From Pegoplata infirma (Eukaryota > Arthropoda > Insecta > Diptera > Anthomyiidae): a stretch of 64,000 nt of DNA. Under the pieces are notes generated by a model, which searched no databases, was not told where the DNA came from, and was given only the letters and a program-made list of their open reading frames with translations. The first letter of the stretch is position 1, and every line of letters begins with the position of its first letter. Of this stretch, positions 11,225 to 22,224 are shown in pieces. Made by a program: the position numbers and the translations under genes. Where the stretch lies: contig OY992536.1 in NCBI GenBank assembly GCA_963921195.1, positions 100,962,778 to 101,026,777 on the forward strand, in the 5' to 3' direction.

Positions 11225-11760
11225 TATCTATTTTCTTTGATTTTGGTATGTTAAATACGAATATCAAAAAATTTCTGAAATCGATCTAGCGGTTTTACAG
11301 ATATCGCCATTTGAAATTTGTCAAAAAATTTCCCCAAATGGCGTCTTTTTCCTTCGTTCAATTTTTTTTTTTTTTAAACCTAAAGAATTTTCTTTGGAGT
11401 TTCAAGAGATTGAGACAAACTTTTATTTAAACTTAATTTGATCCAAATAAGACCATTTTTTATCCATGGCGCCGTTCAATCAAAGTTTAGAGTTTTGGGT
11501 GAACATTTCCTAAAAAACTAAAACTTATATGGCATTCACACTTGCGACCTTAAACAATTTGATCAACAAAACACCAGTAACAGAATAAAAATGTAATGGG
11601 CACAGAACAAAGACTTTTTTAAATATCTCACTCTTGAACACTTCACAACAGCAAGTGTGATAAAAGTGATTGGATTTTTTCAAATTAATTTTAAATGAAA
11701 GTGTCTTTCAAGCTCTATTAAAGTGTTAAGGAAAAAAATTTTTTTTTTTTGTTTTAATAT
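11225..11760. repeat. RB repeat, copy 2
   Basis: Shares with 5130-5770 and 22225-23110 the order 'AATATCAAAAAATTTCTG', ATCGATCTAGCGGTTTT, TTTTTCCTTCGTTC, a GATTGAGACAAACTTTTATT block and CAAGCTCTATTAAAGTGT. It is interrupted near 11530-11660 by an unrelated stretch (CACACTTGCGACCTTAAACA onward). Non-coding. Confidence 0.55.
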
Positions 11761-12299
11761 AAAAAAATATTTTTTATTAATTTGCAAGTTAATTAAATTA
11801 GTTTTGCCTAAAATTTGTTCACTCTGTTCACACTGTTGACATTCACCAGTTCAAAAATATTAATGTTTTTTGAATAAATATTTTAAAAAAATATGTTTTA
11901 CAATTATAATTTAAAAACAATTTTAATAATTACCTTTATATACTCCTTTAATTGTTTATATCCATAATTGTAAACTTGTTTATGATTAACAGCCATATTA
12001 TTAAACTTGTTAAGCTTAATTTTCGTCATTTTCACAGAAAATTAAGAAACCCTTTTTTGATAAGAATTTTTTTTTTAATTATTTGCACTTTTTTAATAAG
12101 ACTTTTGATTTTTTATATGATTGTATTATTTTTAATTTAATTTTTTTGATATATTTTTTTTTTTTTATTTTAATTTTTTTTGATAAATTTCAATTTTCCC
12201 GGTTAGAAACACCACATATCAATCATAATAATTTCCACCTTTCAAAAACTATCAGCAAACACTAAAATAAAAATACACACACAAAAAATTCATTTCAAA
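11761..12299. other. extremely AT-rich DNA, nothing recognised
   Basis: Long homopolymer runs. The reading frames present are low-complexity Phe/Ile/Leu and are not gene-like. Confidence 0.6.
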
Positions 12300-13299
12300 T
12301 TTTCAAAATTAGCCATATAATTATGCTTCAAAATACAAAACAAGTTCAATGTCCGTTACAAATACGTTTAGTTCTGTTTTGGCCAGAAACAAAAAAAGAA
12401 AAACAGCTAACAGCAAATTATATGCACAAATGATTGAAGACGAAACAAATTTTTGCAAAAAATTAAAAAAAAAAAATCTTTCAAAAGCAAGAGCCAATAA
12501 CCAAAAATTCCGTAATTCAAAAAAATGTCTTAAAGGAATTTCTTTTGATTTAAAATTTTTTTTTTTTAAATATTTTTTTTTTGTGTGGCGCTTAAATTTT
12601 GCCTTGTAAAAGAATTGTTGGCTACACAGAATTTGACTTTGATCACTTGCTAAAAGTATGAACTGAATTGAATGTTGTCTCGGGATCATCAACAACATCA
12701 TGTTGTTGCTGTTATAAAAATGAAAATGATGAGAATGTTGCCAGTGGTTATGATCTGGTTGCATGTACATTTTTGTGTATTTTTTTTTTTTTGTTAGTTT
12801 GAAAAAATTTTAACTCTTCCGCTGGTGGTAGACGACGACACAACACACATAAACGTATAAAAATATTTTTTTTTGTAAAAATAATCAAGTTGCACGAACG
12901 AGCAAGTGATGTTGCACTATGTTGCTGCACAACCAACTATCAAATATTTTTTACTCATACTATATTTAATATATATTTTTTTTTGTCATGCCTGCCTCTA
13001 AAATCCGAATTCGTTGACGACAACAACGATCTGGTCTGGTGTCATTCTTTGTGTAAGATGTTAATGCTGTAAGGTATAAAACGCAACTGCAGCTGATCAG
13101 AGTGCAGTAGCAAAAAATATGATCGTTGGAACGAACACTTACAGAGAAAACAAAAAACGGGCATTACTTGTCGTAGGTTGTATTAACGTACTTTATGCAC
13201 AGTGGTTCAGAGGAGATTTTGTGAAAAAAATTGGAATTTTTTTTATCGATGTTGGTAAATCTATTGAACGCTTTCAGCCCCATTGTTGGACACGAGCAA
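12300..13299. other. least repetitive stretch of the window, possibly host single-copy DNA
   Basis: I find no match here to the repeat families that cover the rest of the window. It has short CAACAACATCATGTTGTTGC-type trinucleotide patches typical of fly non-coding DNA. A basic ORF at 12349-12609 and its antisense counterpart are Lys/Phe-rich low complexity and are not supported as genes. A candidate core promoter lies at 13075-13110. Confidence 0.4.
13075..13110 (+). promoter_or_regulatory. candidate core promoter (TATA plus initiator-like)
   Basis: TATAAAA at 13075-13081 is followed 31 bp later by GCAGTA with A at 13106, a spacing and sequence close to the fly TATA/Inr arrangement. An ATG follows at 13119, opening a 90-codon frame (MIVGTNTYRENKKRALLVVG at its start). 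From about 13300 that frame runs into an FB-D repeat, so at most the first 60 codons could be host. The protein is not recognised. Such motif pairs arise by chance in AT-rich DNA. Confidence 0.25.
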
Positions 13300-14908
13300 C
13301 ATTTATGGAACTAAGAAAATTGCGTTTTTGGTTTTTTAATTTTTCAAAAACTGGGATTAGGAGGCGTGGTCAAATATTGGCAAAATGGTAAAATTTGTGT
13401 CAAGTTGCTTTGTTTAAATATTTATCAAATTAAAACGGAATGCACTACAATATCAAAAATATACATTATATATAGTTTTGTATGGGCTATCGATTAAATT
13501 TTTTTCTGGGAAATTTTCAGAACCCGTTCTGAAATTTTCCATTATTTAAAAAAGCCAATTTATCAAAAATCCGGCCACTTTTGTTTTTTATACCCTCCAC
13601 TTAGTGATAGAAGGTATATATAAGTTTGTCATTCCGTTTGTAACTCATCGAAATATCGATCTGGGACCCCATAAAGTATATATATTCTTGATGCCCGATC
13701 GATTTTAAGACATTCTAGCGATGTCCGTCTGTCTGTCTGTGGAAAATGCTGTCACGGACAAAATATTGCACAGAGACGACTAAAGCTTAACATATTTATT
13801 GGAAGTTCTCCCCAGAAGTTTGGTATTGCATTTGAGCGATATCGGTTCAGCGGTTTAAAAGTTATGAACAAAATGTAAGCACACCTCAAAAATTTCAGTA
13901 CATTCAACATAACCTAAAAATACAAAATGCTTTAATTCGGCTTCTGGTTGACATATGTGAACATAATTGAACACCAAATGTATTTAAACAAGTACAAACA
14001 TATTTTTTGAAAAAAAAAAAATCGCCGATTTTTTTTTTACCAAAATTTTTTTCCGCGGAAATTTTTCAAAAAAATTTTTTTTTTTTTTTTTCAAAAGTAA
14101 TTTCCTTTTAAATAAAGTTTTTTGTAATAATCTTTTTGAAATTGTTGAGGCAAGGCCGAATTTAACTTTTTTACTTGTTTGTTTTAATTTTTTGTTTCAA
14201 AGTTTAGAAGTTTGTCTATCCACACAAAAAAATTCGGACATGTGTTTTTCGTTTTTTTTCCAGAAAATCGCATTTGAATTTTGAATTTCATATTAATTTA
14301 ATAATTTGCTTGTATTTTCTTGTTTTTAACATAGCGTATGAGTAATATTTATGCAAATATTTAATACTCATTCGCTACGTTGAAACAAGAAAATACAAGC
14401 AAATTACAAAATTGTTATGAAATTTAATATTTAAATGTGATTTTCTCGAAAAAAACGAAAAACACATGTCTGAATTTTTTTGTGTGGATAGACAAACATG
14501 TAAACATTAAAAAATAAATTATTAAAAAAAAACAAATGTGGCCGGGTTTTTGATAAATTGACTTTTTTAAAAAACGGAAAATTTCAGAACGGGTTCTGAA
14601 TATTTTCCAAAAAAAAAAATTCAATCGATAGCCCATACAAAACTATAGAAGAATGTACATTTTTTAGATTGTGGTGCATTCCGTTTTAATTTGATAAATT
14701 TTTAAACAAGGCAACTCGACACAAATTTGACCAAATTTGACTATTTTTACCAATATTTGACCATGCCTCCTAAGCCCATTTTTTGAAAAAACGAAAAACC
14801 AAAATGGCAATTTTCTTAGTTCCATAAAGGTCTATCCATACAACCTTTTCCCAAATTTACGGTACACAAGTTTTTTTCTCTCTGGACATTTGGTGTGGAA
14901 TGCCTCAT
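13300..14908. mobile_element. FB-D fold-back, copy 1 (left end truncated, DINE-like insert)
   Basis: Left arm blocks ATGGAACTAAGAAAATTGCG and AGGAGGCGTGGTCAAATATT are mirrored at 14745-14835; TTTTCAGAACCCGTTCTGAA is mirrored at 14580-14600; TTTGTCTATCCACAC is mirrored at 14485-14500. The centre is the CATAGCGTATGAGTAATATT hairpin near 14330-14390. The right end is GGACATTTGGTGTGGAATGC then CTCA. The left terminus is missing. The left arm is split by a DL-2 element at 13589-14180. Non-coding. Confidence 0.8.
13589..14180 (+). mobile_element. DL-2 DINE-like element inserted in FB-D
   Basis: Complete: TATACCCTCCACTTAGTGAT start, TTTGTCATTCCGTTTGTAAC, CGAAATATCGATCTGGGACC, GATGTCCGTCTGTCTGTCTG, then TTCAGCGGTTTAAAAGTTAT, and end GGCCGAATTTAACTTTTTTA followed by CTTGTTT. 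Drosophila INE-1/DINE-1, a non-coding Helentron, has the same order and a TTGTTT-type end. No target duplication is expected. The interrupted FB-D arm can be rejoined by comparison with 14520-14560. Confidence 0.8.
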
Positions 14909-14976
14909 ATTTTCTTCAGCTTTTCATTTTCCCAAGTGCCCGGCCAAAATTGTATTTTATTAGACCTCCAAATTAT
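14909..14976. other. short unassigned spacer
   Basis: Between the FB-D end and the MITE-E start; nothing recognised. Confidence 0.5.
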
Positions 14977-15222
14977 CCCAGTTGGCAAAATAAAACCACT
15001 CCTGTCATACTGCTGACTCTTCCTTTATGAAATTTGTGACACCTTAATACACTTTTTCAGAATGTTCCTAATGTCCTGTCAGTAGTTGGTCAGCAGTGTC
15101 CACAAGTATCAGTGGCCACCAACACTTCGTTTAAACAACCGCTGACCATCTGATGACATGTCATTAGGGACATTTTTAAAGTTATATGAAGATGTCAGCA
15201 ATTTTATAAAGGGGTTAATCAG
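14977..15222. mobile_element. MITE-E, copy 1 (truncated at the right)
   Basis: CCCAGTTGGCAAAATAAAAC, CACTCCTGTCATACTGCTGA and CTCTTCCTTTATGAAAT match the left end of the complete copy at 60368-60815. The right arm stops after GTCAGCAATTTTATAAAGG, short of the expected GCCAACTGGG. Confidence 0.7.
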
Positions 15223-15239
15223 ATTAAATTAACCAGTGT

Positions 15240-15420
15240 CAAAGTTTTGCACAAAAAAATATTTTGATAAGGTTTATTCTAGCTCGAGGTCATTATTTCC
15301 TTTACTAATTAAAACTATGCTATTCTAATAGAATAATTTTCAAGAAAATTATTTTTCTGTTTTAAATTCATTTATGTTGGTTATTTTTGGAAGACTTAGG
15401 TTTAGGAATTTGTCAGCTTT
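15240..15420. mobile_element. X element fragment
   Basis: AGCTCGAGGTCATTATTTCC, then TTTACTAATTAAAACTATG and ATAATTTTCAAGAAA match the X palindrome at 5800-5856 plus 6721-6735. This copy shows the X sequence without the CCCAGG MITE. Followed by a 120-bp TTTACAA-type fragment at about 15440-15560. Confidence 0.55.
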
Positions 15421-15848
15421 CATTGGCAAGACTATTAACACTAAAAAAAAGCCGTTGTAAAATGATAAAAAAAGTTTGTTATTTTTACCAATAATTTTTT
15501 AATTTTACAAGATTTTTTCCAATAAAATTGTAAATATGGGTAATGAAATGTGATATAATTTCCGTCATTTTTTCTCTCTAAATATACGTTTAATTAGCTG
15601 ATTTTAATCTGACACAGTTACAGTGACAATCGAAGAGTGCTGACGAAGGAAGGGTGGCTTCTTCCGAAAGCTATCGACATCTCCACTTAGCCAGTGTTGT
15701 CAATTATTTTTTCAGATTTCCTCATTGTACAACAAAAATAATTATTTCTCAGAAATAATTAATATGGACTCAAACCGAAATAAATAAAACTTCGGTTTCA
15801 AAAAAATTTAAAAATATTCTAAGTCCCAAACACAAACTTTTTTTTAAT
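15421..15848. other. TTTACAA fragment then unassigned DNA
   Basis: 15440-15560 holds CTAAAAAAAAGCCGTTGTAA and TTTTTCCAATAAAATTGTAA typical of the TTTACAA family. 15590-15848 is not recognised. Confidence 0.45.
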
Positions 15849-16656
15849 TATACCCTACACCACACTGTGGTACAGGGTATAATGGGTTTGTGCTGATGTT
15901 TGTAACTACCACAAATATTAGTCCTAGACCCACTTTTAAGTATACCGATCGACTTAGAATCACTTTTGAGTCGATTTATCAATGTCCGTCCGTCATACCG
16001 TCCGTCTGTCTGTCTGTCTGTCCGTCTCTCTGTCCATGCAAACGGTGTAAACACGTTACAGGTCGCAATTTTTAATCAAATGACTTTAAATTTGAAACTT
16101 GAAAGTGGAAAAAATCGGTCCATATTTAGACCTAGCCCCCATACAAAGGTCCTCTTTAGTTTTGGCTCAAATGGCTCTAATAGCTGGATTTTAATAGGTC
16201 TCTTTTCGAAATTTGGCATGTTTCATCCACACCAATCACCATTCCGAATTTTAAAGAAATCGGACCAATTCTTCTTGTAGCCCCTATACAAACCAACTTT
16301 CCGATTTTCACATAAATCCCTCAAATTTAATGAAAATAGAAAATATTTAATTAAAATTCTGTTTGTGTATGTTATACGCGTACTTTAATAACCTTATCAA
16401 ATCTGATTATCATCGGACTATTTTTGGACTTAGGTCCCTTGTGATAATTTCGCCCGATATTCAGTTGAAGCGGTTTATTGTCAACAAAAAGAAGCCTATT
16501 CCACTTAAATTTGATTTGTGAGTGCTTTTTACACTTATTAAAGATTTTCCAAAATATAGATCTAATCAGTCCATGTTTGTTTTCCATTTTCCGGGAAACT
16601 CTGGTGTAGGGTATTATATGGTTGGTCTTGACCGACTATAATTTTCTTACTTGTTT
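15849..16656 (+). mobile_element. DL-4 DINE-like element, copy 1
   Basis: Starts TATACCCTACACCACACTGT and GGTACAGGGTATAATGGG. It continues with CTAGACCCACTTTTAAGTAT, GATCGACTTAGAATCA, then a GTCCGTCTGTCTGTCTGTCT block, and ends CTCTGGTGTAGGGTATTATA, TGGTTGGTCTTGACCGACTA and TTTTCTTACTTGTTT. The terminal stem (TACACCACA...GGTGTAGGGTA) is a DINE-1-like subterminal inverted repeat. Non-coding. A second copy is at 51082. Confidence 0.8.
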
Positions 16657-16746
16657 TTTTCTGCGTTTTGAAAAAAAAAAAAATATTAAATATTCTTTTA
16701 GGAAAAAATGCAAAATCCGCACAAATTTTTAGTATTTTGAAAAGTT

Positions 16747-17478
16747 CCCAGCAAAACTTAGATTACCAAATAAGGTATAAAATAAGGTATAGGATCTCTT
16801 ATTTTATACATTGCAGCATTGATGATTTTAACAGGCAATGAGACTCAAAGTAATGCATCCACATTATCACAAAGAATACCAGTAAGGTATAAAATAAGTC
16901 ATAAATTTATAACGAAGAATACGAGTAAAGTGTAAAATATATGATATTTTATAGGTTACGAGAAATGAAATAATATAGCATACTAGAAGATAATATATAA
17001 GGTGTTACGAGTAGGGAAAAAGTAATTTTGTATTAAATTTACTCACGTGGTTGTAAGTGAGTGTAAGTAGATAAAATATGCTCGTGAGTGTGTGTCGTTA
17101 GAAATTTCCTGTCGTGAGCCCATCTCTAGTTTAAACTTATGCATTTTTTTATAAAATAATTATTTTTATGTTATGGTAATGCATTATGCATCCAATTAAA
17201 GATAATGCATTATTTCAAACTTTCAAATAATACATAATGTAACCAAATATAAGTCATCCATGATTTAATGTTTAGAAATAATAAATATGAAATACATTTT
17301 TTCCAATAATCATGCATTGCGTAGCAAATTATTAGTAATGCATTATTTTTCACTTTAAAATAATACGTTGTGGAACAAATGTTTGGTAAGACATCCTAAA
17401 ATAATGCTACAAATAAGGTATATACATTACCTGGTAATGTGTTATATAATCACCACCCATTACCAAAGTTTTGCTGGG
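16747..17478 (-). mobile_element. MITE-F, copy 1 (about 732 bp)
   Basis: Ends CCCAGCAAAACTT and AAGTTTTGCTGGG are inverted. The whole interior is the reverse complement of 61596-62330, so the boundaries are set by two independent copies. The interior holds many ATGCATTA words, a TAAGGTATAAAATAAGGTAT subterminal repeat and a GAGATGGGCTCACGAC-type block. No transposase ORF. The target duplication could not be fixed with confidence. Confidence 0.85.
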
Positions 17479-17510
17479 TTCTTAAAAACATAAGTGTGGT
17501 GTATTACGAA

Positions 17511-17988
17511 ATGTCTAAAATTTTTAGAAATTCAATTTTTTTTCTGCATTTTTTCAACTTAAACCCTTTTAACAAATATAATTAGAGCCCGAGCCCGATC
17601 TGTACTTACAGAAAAAAAACAATAAACAAAATTACTGATGAAATATATAGCCATTAGGCACGTCACCGAAACAGAAAATGCAAATTCCTTCATTTGTGTC
17701 TGCAATTTCAGAGCATGTTGGTAACCCTTGCGAAATAATGTAAGAGACAAAAAGTTGAAAAAAAGTATGAGGTGAGGTTCAGATTGCTAGAAATAGAGTT
17801 TTAGTGTTGGAAACTGTCATAATTTTTTCATATATAAAAAACAATTTCCATTAACAAGACAAACCGACATATAAGATCCTACTGATGATAACACTAACTG
17901 GAGTGCTTGAAACCGGTATGGGAACACCAAAAATGTCTATAATTTTTAGAAATTCAATTTTTCTTCTGCATTTTTTCAACTTAAACCC
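17511..17988. repeat. direct repeats of about 57 bp, 365 bp apart
   Basis: 17511-17567 and 17933-17988 share ATGTCTAAAATTTTTAGAAA-type sequence, then TTCTGCATTTTTTCAACTT and AAACCC, with only a few changes. The DNA between (17568-17932) is unassigned. This could be the duplicated flank of a lost or unrecognised insertion. Confidence 0.7.
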
Positions 17989-19298
17989 ATATAATAAATT
18001 TCAAATCTATATTTAAAAGACTTTGGCAGTTTCAGTCTGGATTCATTTCAACCTGACTAATACTTAACAAAATTTCCGAATTTTAATTTATTAAAAAAAA
18101 TGTTTCGCCTAAACCACTGTGCACAGATGACAACAAAGACGACAAAGACCAGAACGGCGAACACAAAAAAATCTTTCTCTTGTTTTTTTGTTGTTATTTA
18201 CATTTTGAAGATCAAAGAAATACACATACAACCAACATGGGGCACAAAGGCACTTTTTTCAGTATATTTTTTTATTTCGTAAAAAAAAAGATTCACTGTT
18301 ATCCAGTTATAAAGAGGAAGAAACTTATGTTTTTTGTATACGTAGAGTGATCAGCATCATCATCTTCATCATACACAACAGAAAACACTAACTTGACTGA
18401 CATGGTTGGAAAAGTTTTTGACGAAGATGCAATTTGAAGAACTGAAACGAACACAAGGCAACAAAACCCACATAAACAAGATACAAGATACAATAACAAC
18501 GAAACACAAACACTTCTTTACAGTTCACAGAACTATATAAAACAGGCTAAAGGAGGATAGAGTTTAAACAAAAATATGACTATCAAAATGACGGACAGAA
18601 AGACAGACAGACAAACAGTCATTCCATATGATTAACTTTATGTGTTCCTAGTTTGAACGCAAAAAAAATTAATAAATAGCCAAGTTATATTGAACTCACT
18701 TAACAGTCACTCAAACTCAACTAAATATGACTGATTTGAAAAAATTAAAAAAAAAACACAATTCTGAATAAAAAAATTTCAATCCTTTTGGAAACCATTC
18801 AACACCATTCTTTTTGAAAACAAAATATTAACTATATGCAGATTATTCTTTTTTTTTATTTTATTTGAATACAAAATAAATGCAAAATTTTTATTTTTTT
18901 TTTTTTTCATTTTTTGTAAACACGAACCGCACGATTTTTTCAACTTTAGCTCGAAGACGTATAAAAAAAAGACGTTGCTTGGTTTCGAAAATAGTTTTTG
19001 TTTTGAATTTTTATAATTTTTTTTTTTTTTTTTTTATGCTTTGCGATGTTGTTATTTGTCTAGCGTTGGAGTAAATGTTGCTCCTTCATGGAAAATATTT
19101 TGCTACAACTAAAATTATGGAAATATAAAAAAAAATTGTTTGCAGCTTTGCTTTTTTTTTACCCGTCTGCTGCTACTTTTGTTTTTGTTCTGCTTCTTTT
19201 TAGTGTTCTAGTGCAGAGTTTCTCATTGAGTTCTTTTAGTGGTCACAGCGACTTTCAGAGAATTTAATTAAATTCTCTGTCAGCCTGCAAACATTATG
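17989..19298. other. AT-rich non-coding DNA, nothing firmly recognised
   Basis: It contains a TATATAAA word at 18532 and a GACAGAAAGACAGACAGACA block near 18595 resembling the complement of the DINE-like GTCCGTCTG stretch. Small ORFs here are low complexity. No exon can be supported. Confidence 0.45.
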
Positions 19299-19420
19299 TG
19301 AGGCATACCACACCAAATGTCCCGCTACAGAAAAAATTACAAAATTGTTATGAAATTTAAAATTCAAATGCAATTTTCTCGAAAAAAAATAACAAAAATC
19401 ACATGTCTGATTTTAACATG
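19299..19420. mobile_element. FB-D terminal fragment
   Basis: TGTGAGGCATACCACACCAA, then ATGTCCCGCTACAGAAAAA, jumps to the central arm ATTACAAAATTGTTATGAAA and AAATCACATGTCTGA, matching 14400-14475. An FB-D end with an internal deletion. Confidence 0.65.
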
Positions 19421-19637
19421 ATAATGTTTTTAGGCTGGTGTCTAATTTTAAAAAAGTTGCAGGACGCCACCTCAGAAAACAAGACTTACTATTTTCATTT
19501 TCTTAAAACTAAAAAATTTTAATAACTTGGGTTTGTAACTTGTGGTGAATAAAACCTCGTGGTGAATAAAACCGTTTTTCACCAGCTGGTGAATAAAAAG
19601 TAACATAATTACTTTTCAACAAAAATTTTATTATTTT
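19421..19637. repeat. unassigned DNA with three GGTGAATAAAA words
   Basis: TGGTGAATAAAA occurs three times between 19550 and 19600, near a small CACCAGCTGGTG palindrome. The rest of the stretch is not recognised. Confidence 0.5.
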
Positions 19638-19731
19638 TATACCCTCCAACCTCAGTATGGGGGTATACTCACTTTGTCATTCCCTTTGTAACGCATAAAA
19701 ATATCGGTCGGGGACTCCATAAAGTATATAT
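19638..19731 (+). mobile_element. DL-1 terminal half, joined to FB-B copy 2
   Basis: TATACCCTCCAACCTCAGTA through ATCGGTCGGGGACTCC to AAAGTATATA, then FB-B starts. This is the same breakpoint as at 9174 and 8721. Confidence 0.8.
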
Positions 19732-20726
19732 GGGGCATTCCATGTGAAATCGGACACTTTGAAAAACTTTTTTTTTAGATTTTCCCAATTTGTTTACAGT
19801 TTTTAGTACCCTTCGAAAACTCCTTCGTGGTAAATTGTCAGACTTTTTTGATGACTTATTCAAAAGATATCGAATTTTTAAAAATTGGTAGTTTGTTCCT
19901 TTACTCAAACTTCTTTTAATCATAACTTCTTCAATAATAGTCCAAATTTCAATTTTTTTTTTTTTCAAAATTTTTGTTTTTTTACGTACTTTCTAAAAAA
20001 AAATCCCAAAAAATTCTTAAAAGCGCTCTAGTATGCGATTTTTAAGTTTTAAAATTTAAATCTCATTTTTGAAAATGTTTGTACTCTTCGATTTTTTTGA
20101 ATTTTTTTTGTGTGAAACTTCTATCAATTCTACAAATTTTTTGCCCTGGAAGATCGTGGGATAACGATTATTACTATTTTTTAAAAATTTTTGAAAAAAT
20201 TATATTGTGATATTCCAATCATAAAATCATTTCTACTGCTCCAATGGTGCGTCATAGAGGGGTCCTTTATAAGACCGACCCCCATTAATTTTTACGTCTT
20301 AACATTTCTTTGGAACAAATTAATACCCTATCTCCAATTTCTAAGGGGGCTCCCACACAAAACGACATTTTTTAAAATTTTTTCCAACCGCTCTAACTGC
20401 CCTAATAGTGCCATTAGAGCAACAAAATGTATGACCGACCCACAATATTTTTTTAGTCCAAACATTTTCTCTAAACACACCTACCCTCTATCTTTAACTG
20501 TTAAGGCGATCCCCATACAATTTTTTTTATTTTTTGTAAATTTGTTTTATTTAATCAGCTTCTACCGGTCCAATGGTGCGTCCGAGAGGGGTCATTGGTG
20601 AGACCGACCCCCATTTATTTTTACCCTGCAACATTTTTTCAAAACATACCTATGACCTATCTCACCTCCCTAAGTAGGCTCCCATACAAAATTGCATTTT
20701 TATAAAATTTGCTCCAACTGTTATTT
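19732..20726 (+). mobile_element. FB-B fold-back, copy 2 (one arm only)
   Basis: A full arm from GGGGCATTCCATGTGAAATC to the central loop TTTGCTCCAACTGTTATT, colinear with the inverse of 7760-8721. The second arm is missing. The modules carry GACCGACCCCCATT, GACCGACCCACAATA and GAGACCGACCCCCATT at roughly 165-bp spacing. A 136-codon frame crosses them; see findings. Confidence 0.8.
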
Positions 20727-21495
20727 CTTTGGAAAAAAGTCTTAAATGCCGAGACGTTTACCTATAGAAAAATTGTCAGATTCTAAGATATTTTTTTATA
20801 CACTCCACTTAGTGATAGAGGGTATATATAAGTTTGTCATTCCGTTTGTAACCCATCGAAATATCGGTCTAGGACCCCATAAAGTATATATATTATTGAT
20901 CAGTGATCGATTTTAAGACATTCTAGCGATGTCCGTCTGTCTGTGGAAATGGTGATCACGGACAAAATATTACACGGAGATGAATGAACCTTAACATATT
21001 TATTGGAAGTTCTCCCGAAAAGTTTGATATTGCATTTAAGAGATATCGGTTCAGCGGTTCAAAAGTTATGAACGAAAATGTAATGACACCTCAAAAATTT
21101 TAGTACATTCAACATAACCAAAAAATATGTTGAATGAACTGGTTGACATATGTGAACATAATTGAACACCAAATCGCGGATTTTTTTTTAACCAAAATTT
21201 TTTTTCGCGGAAATTTTTTTTTTTTAATTTTTTGCAATAATATTTTTGAAACTTTGGAGGGTATTGCTTTGGAGGGTATTGCTACTGCAAGGCCAAATTT
21301 AACTTTTCTTACTTGTTTTAAGACCTTTTCTATCTCAGAATCTAAGACTTTTCCTATACGAAAAATGTCTCAGAATCTGTAACATTTTCTATACGAAAAA
21401 TGTCTTAGAATCTGAAAATTTTCCTATATCAAAAATGTCTAAGAATCTGCGATTTTTTTATACGAAAATTGTCTCAGCATCTGAATTAACCTGTA
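20727..21495. repeat. TCTGAG-type minisatellite split by a DL-2 element
   Basis: 20755-20796 and 21319-21495 carry repeats of the type TCAGAATCTGA, TTTTCTATACGAAAAATGTC at roughly 35-42-bp spacing. The DL-2 element at 20797-21318 sits between them. The same minisatellite forms a longer array at 44840-45350. Confidence 0.7.
20797..21318 (+). mobile_element. DL-2 DINE-like element, copy 2
   Basis: Starts TATACACTCCACTTAGTGAT, has AAAGTATATATATTATTGAT, GATGTCCGTCTGTCTG and TTCAGCGGTTCAAAAGTTAT, and ends AAATTTAACTTTTCTTACTT then GTTT. Colinear with 13589-14180 but with an internal deletion and a short GGAGGGTATTGCT duplication near 21255-21285. Inserted in the minisatellite. Confidence 0.8.
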
Positions 21496-21542
21496 AAGCC
21501 CAGCGATCAAAGTTTCGGATTTTTAAAAATTAAACAAAAATA

Positions 21543-22214
21543 AACAAGTAAGAGTGTTAAATTCGGCTGTGCCGAATCTTTTATACCCTCCAAAATGCAA
21601 AAAAAAATCCAGGGTCGTTTTCTTTTTTTTTTGGGGGGGGGGAGGTCGGCAGTGGTCATTGAGGGGACAAATTTCTCCTCGAAATATATGTTTAGAAATT
21701 CATTCTTATGCTTTTCGCACTAAAGAAATACAATTTTATCATTATTTTACATTTTTTTTTAATCCACGCCCACAAAAGGGGGGGCGGGCCGAAAAAAACG
21801 ATATTTTCTAATCCCCCGGGTCCAAATGCAAAACTTGGAGCTTCTTGAAGCATAAAAATGTTGCATTTGTTAAACAAAAACACAAAAAATCATGTAAAAA
21901 TATGGTGTTTTTTAGAGGCTGGTTTAGTTCCTCAAGGGGGAACTTTTTTCCCCCTGGTCCGATTTTGCCCACCTCCGAACTTAACCAGCCTATGAACATA
22001 AGACATATTTCTGCCAAACTTCAGGAGTCTAACACTTTTATTTTGGACTGTATCGTGTCTTCCACAGACGGACGGACGGACATCGCTAGAATGTCTTAGA
22101 ATCGATCACTGATCAATAATATATATACTTTATGGGGTCCTAGACCGATATTTTGATGCGTTACACACGGAATGACAAAGTGAGTATACCCCCATACTGT
22201 AGTTGGAGGGTATA
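21543..22214 (-). mobile_element. DL-1 DINE-like element, complete
   Basis: Read on the plus strand: AACAAGTAAGAGTGTTAAAT, TCGGCTGTGCCGAAT, TTTTATACCCTCC, a G10 run at 21633-21642, CACGCCCACAAAAGGGGGG, GGAACTTTTTTCCCC, AACTTAACCAGCC, ACGGACGGACATCGCTAGAA, TATATATACTTTATGGGGTC and GTAGTTGGAGGGTATA. The 5' and 3' GGGTATA/TATACCC ends are inverted. Non-coding. Confidence 0.8.
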
Positions 22215-22224
22215 AAAATCTATG

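Noticed and set aside
12321..12770. 149-codon frame and the overlapping basic frame at 12349-12609
   Set aside because: They lie antisense to each other in homopolymer-rich DNA with no recognisable domain. Length is expected by chance when stops are depleted by T/A runs.
18532..18539. second promoter at TATATAAA
   Set aside because: No initiator at the right distance, and the downstream sequence looks like DINE-like GTCCGTCTG debris.
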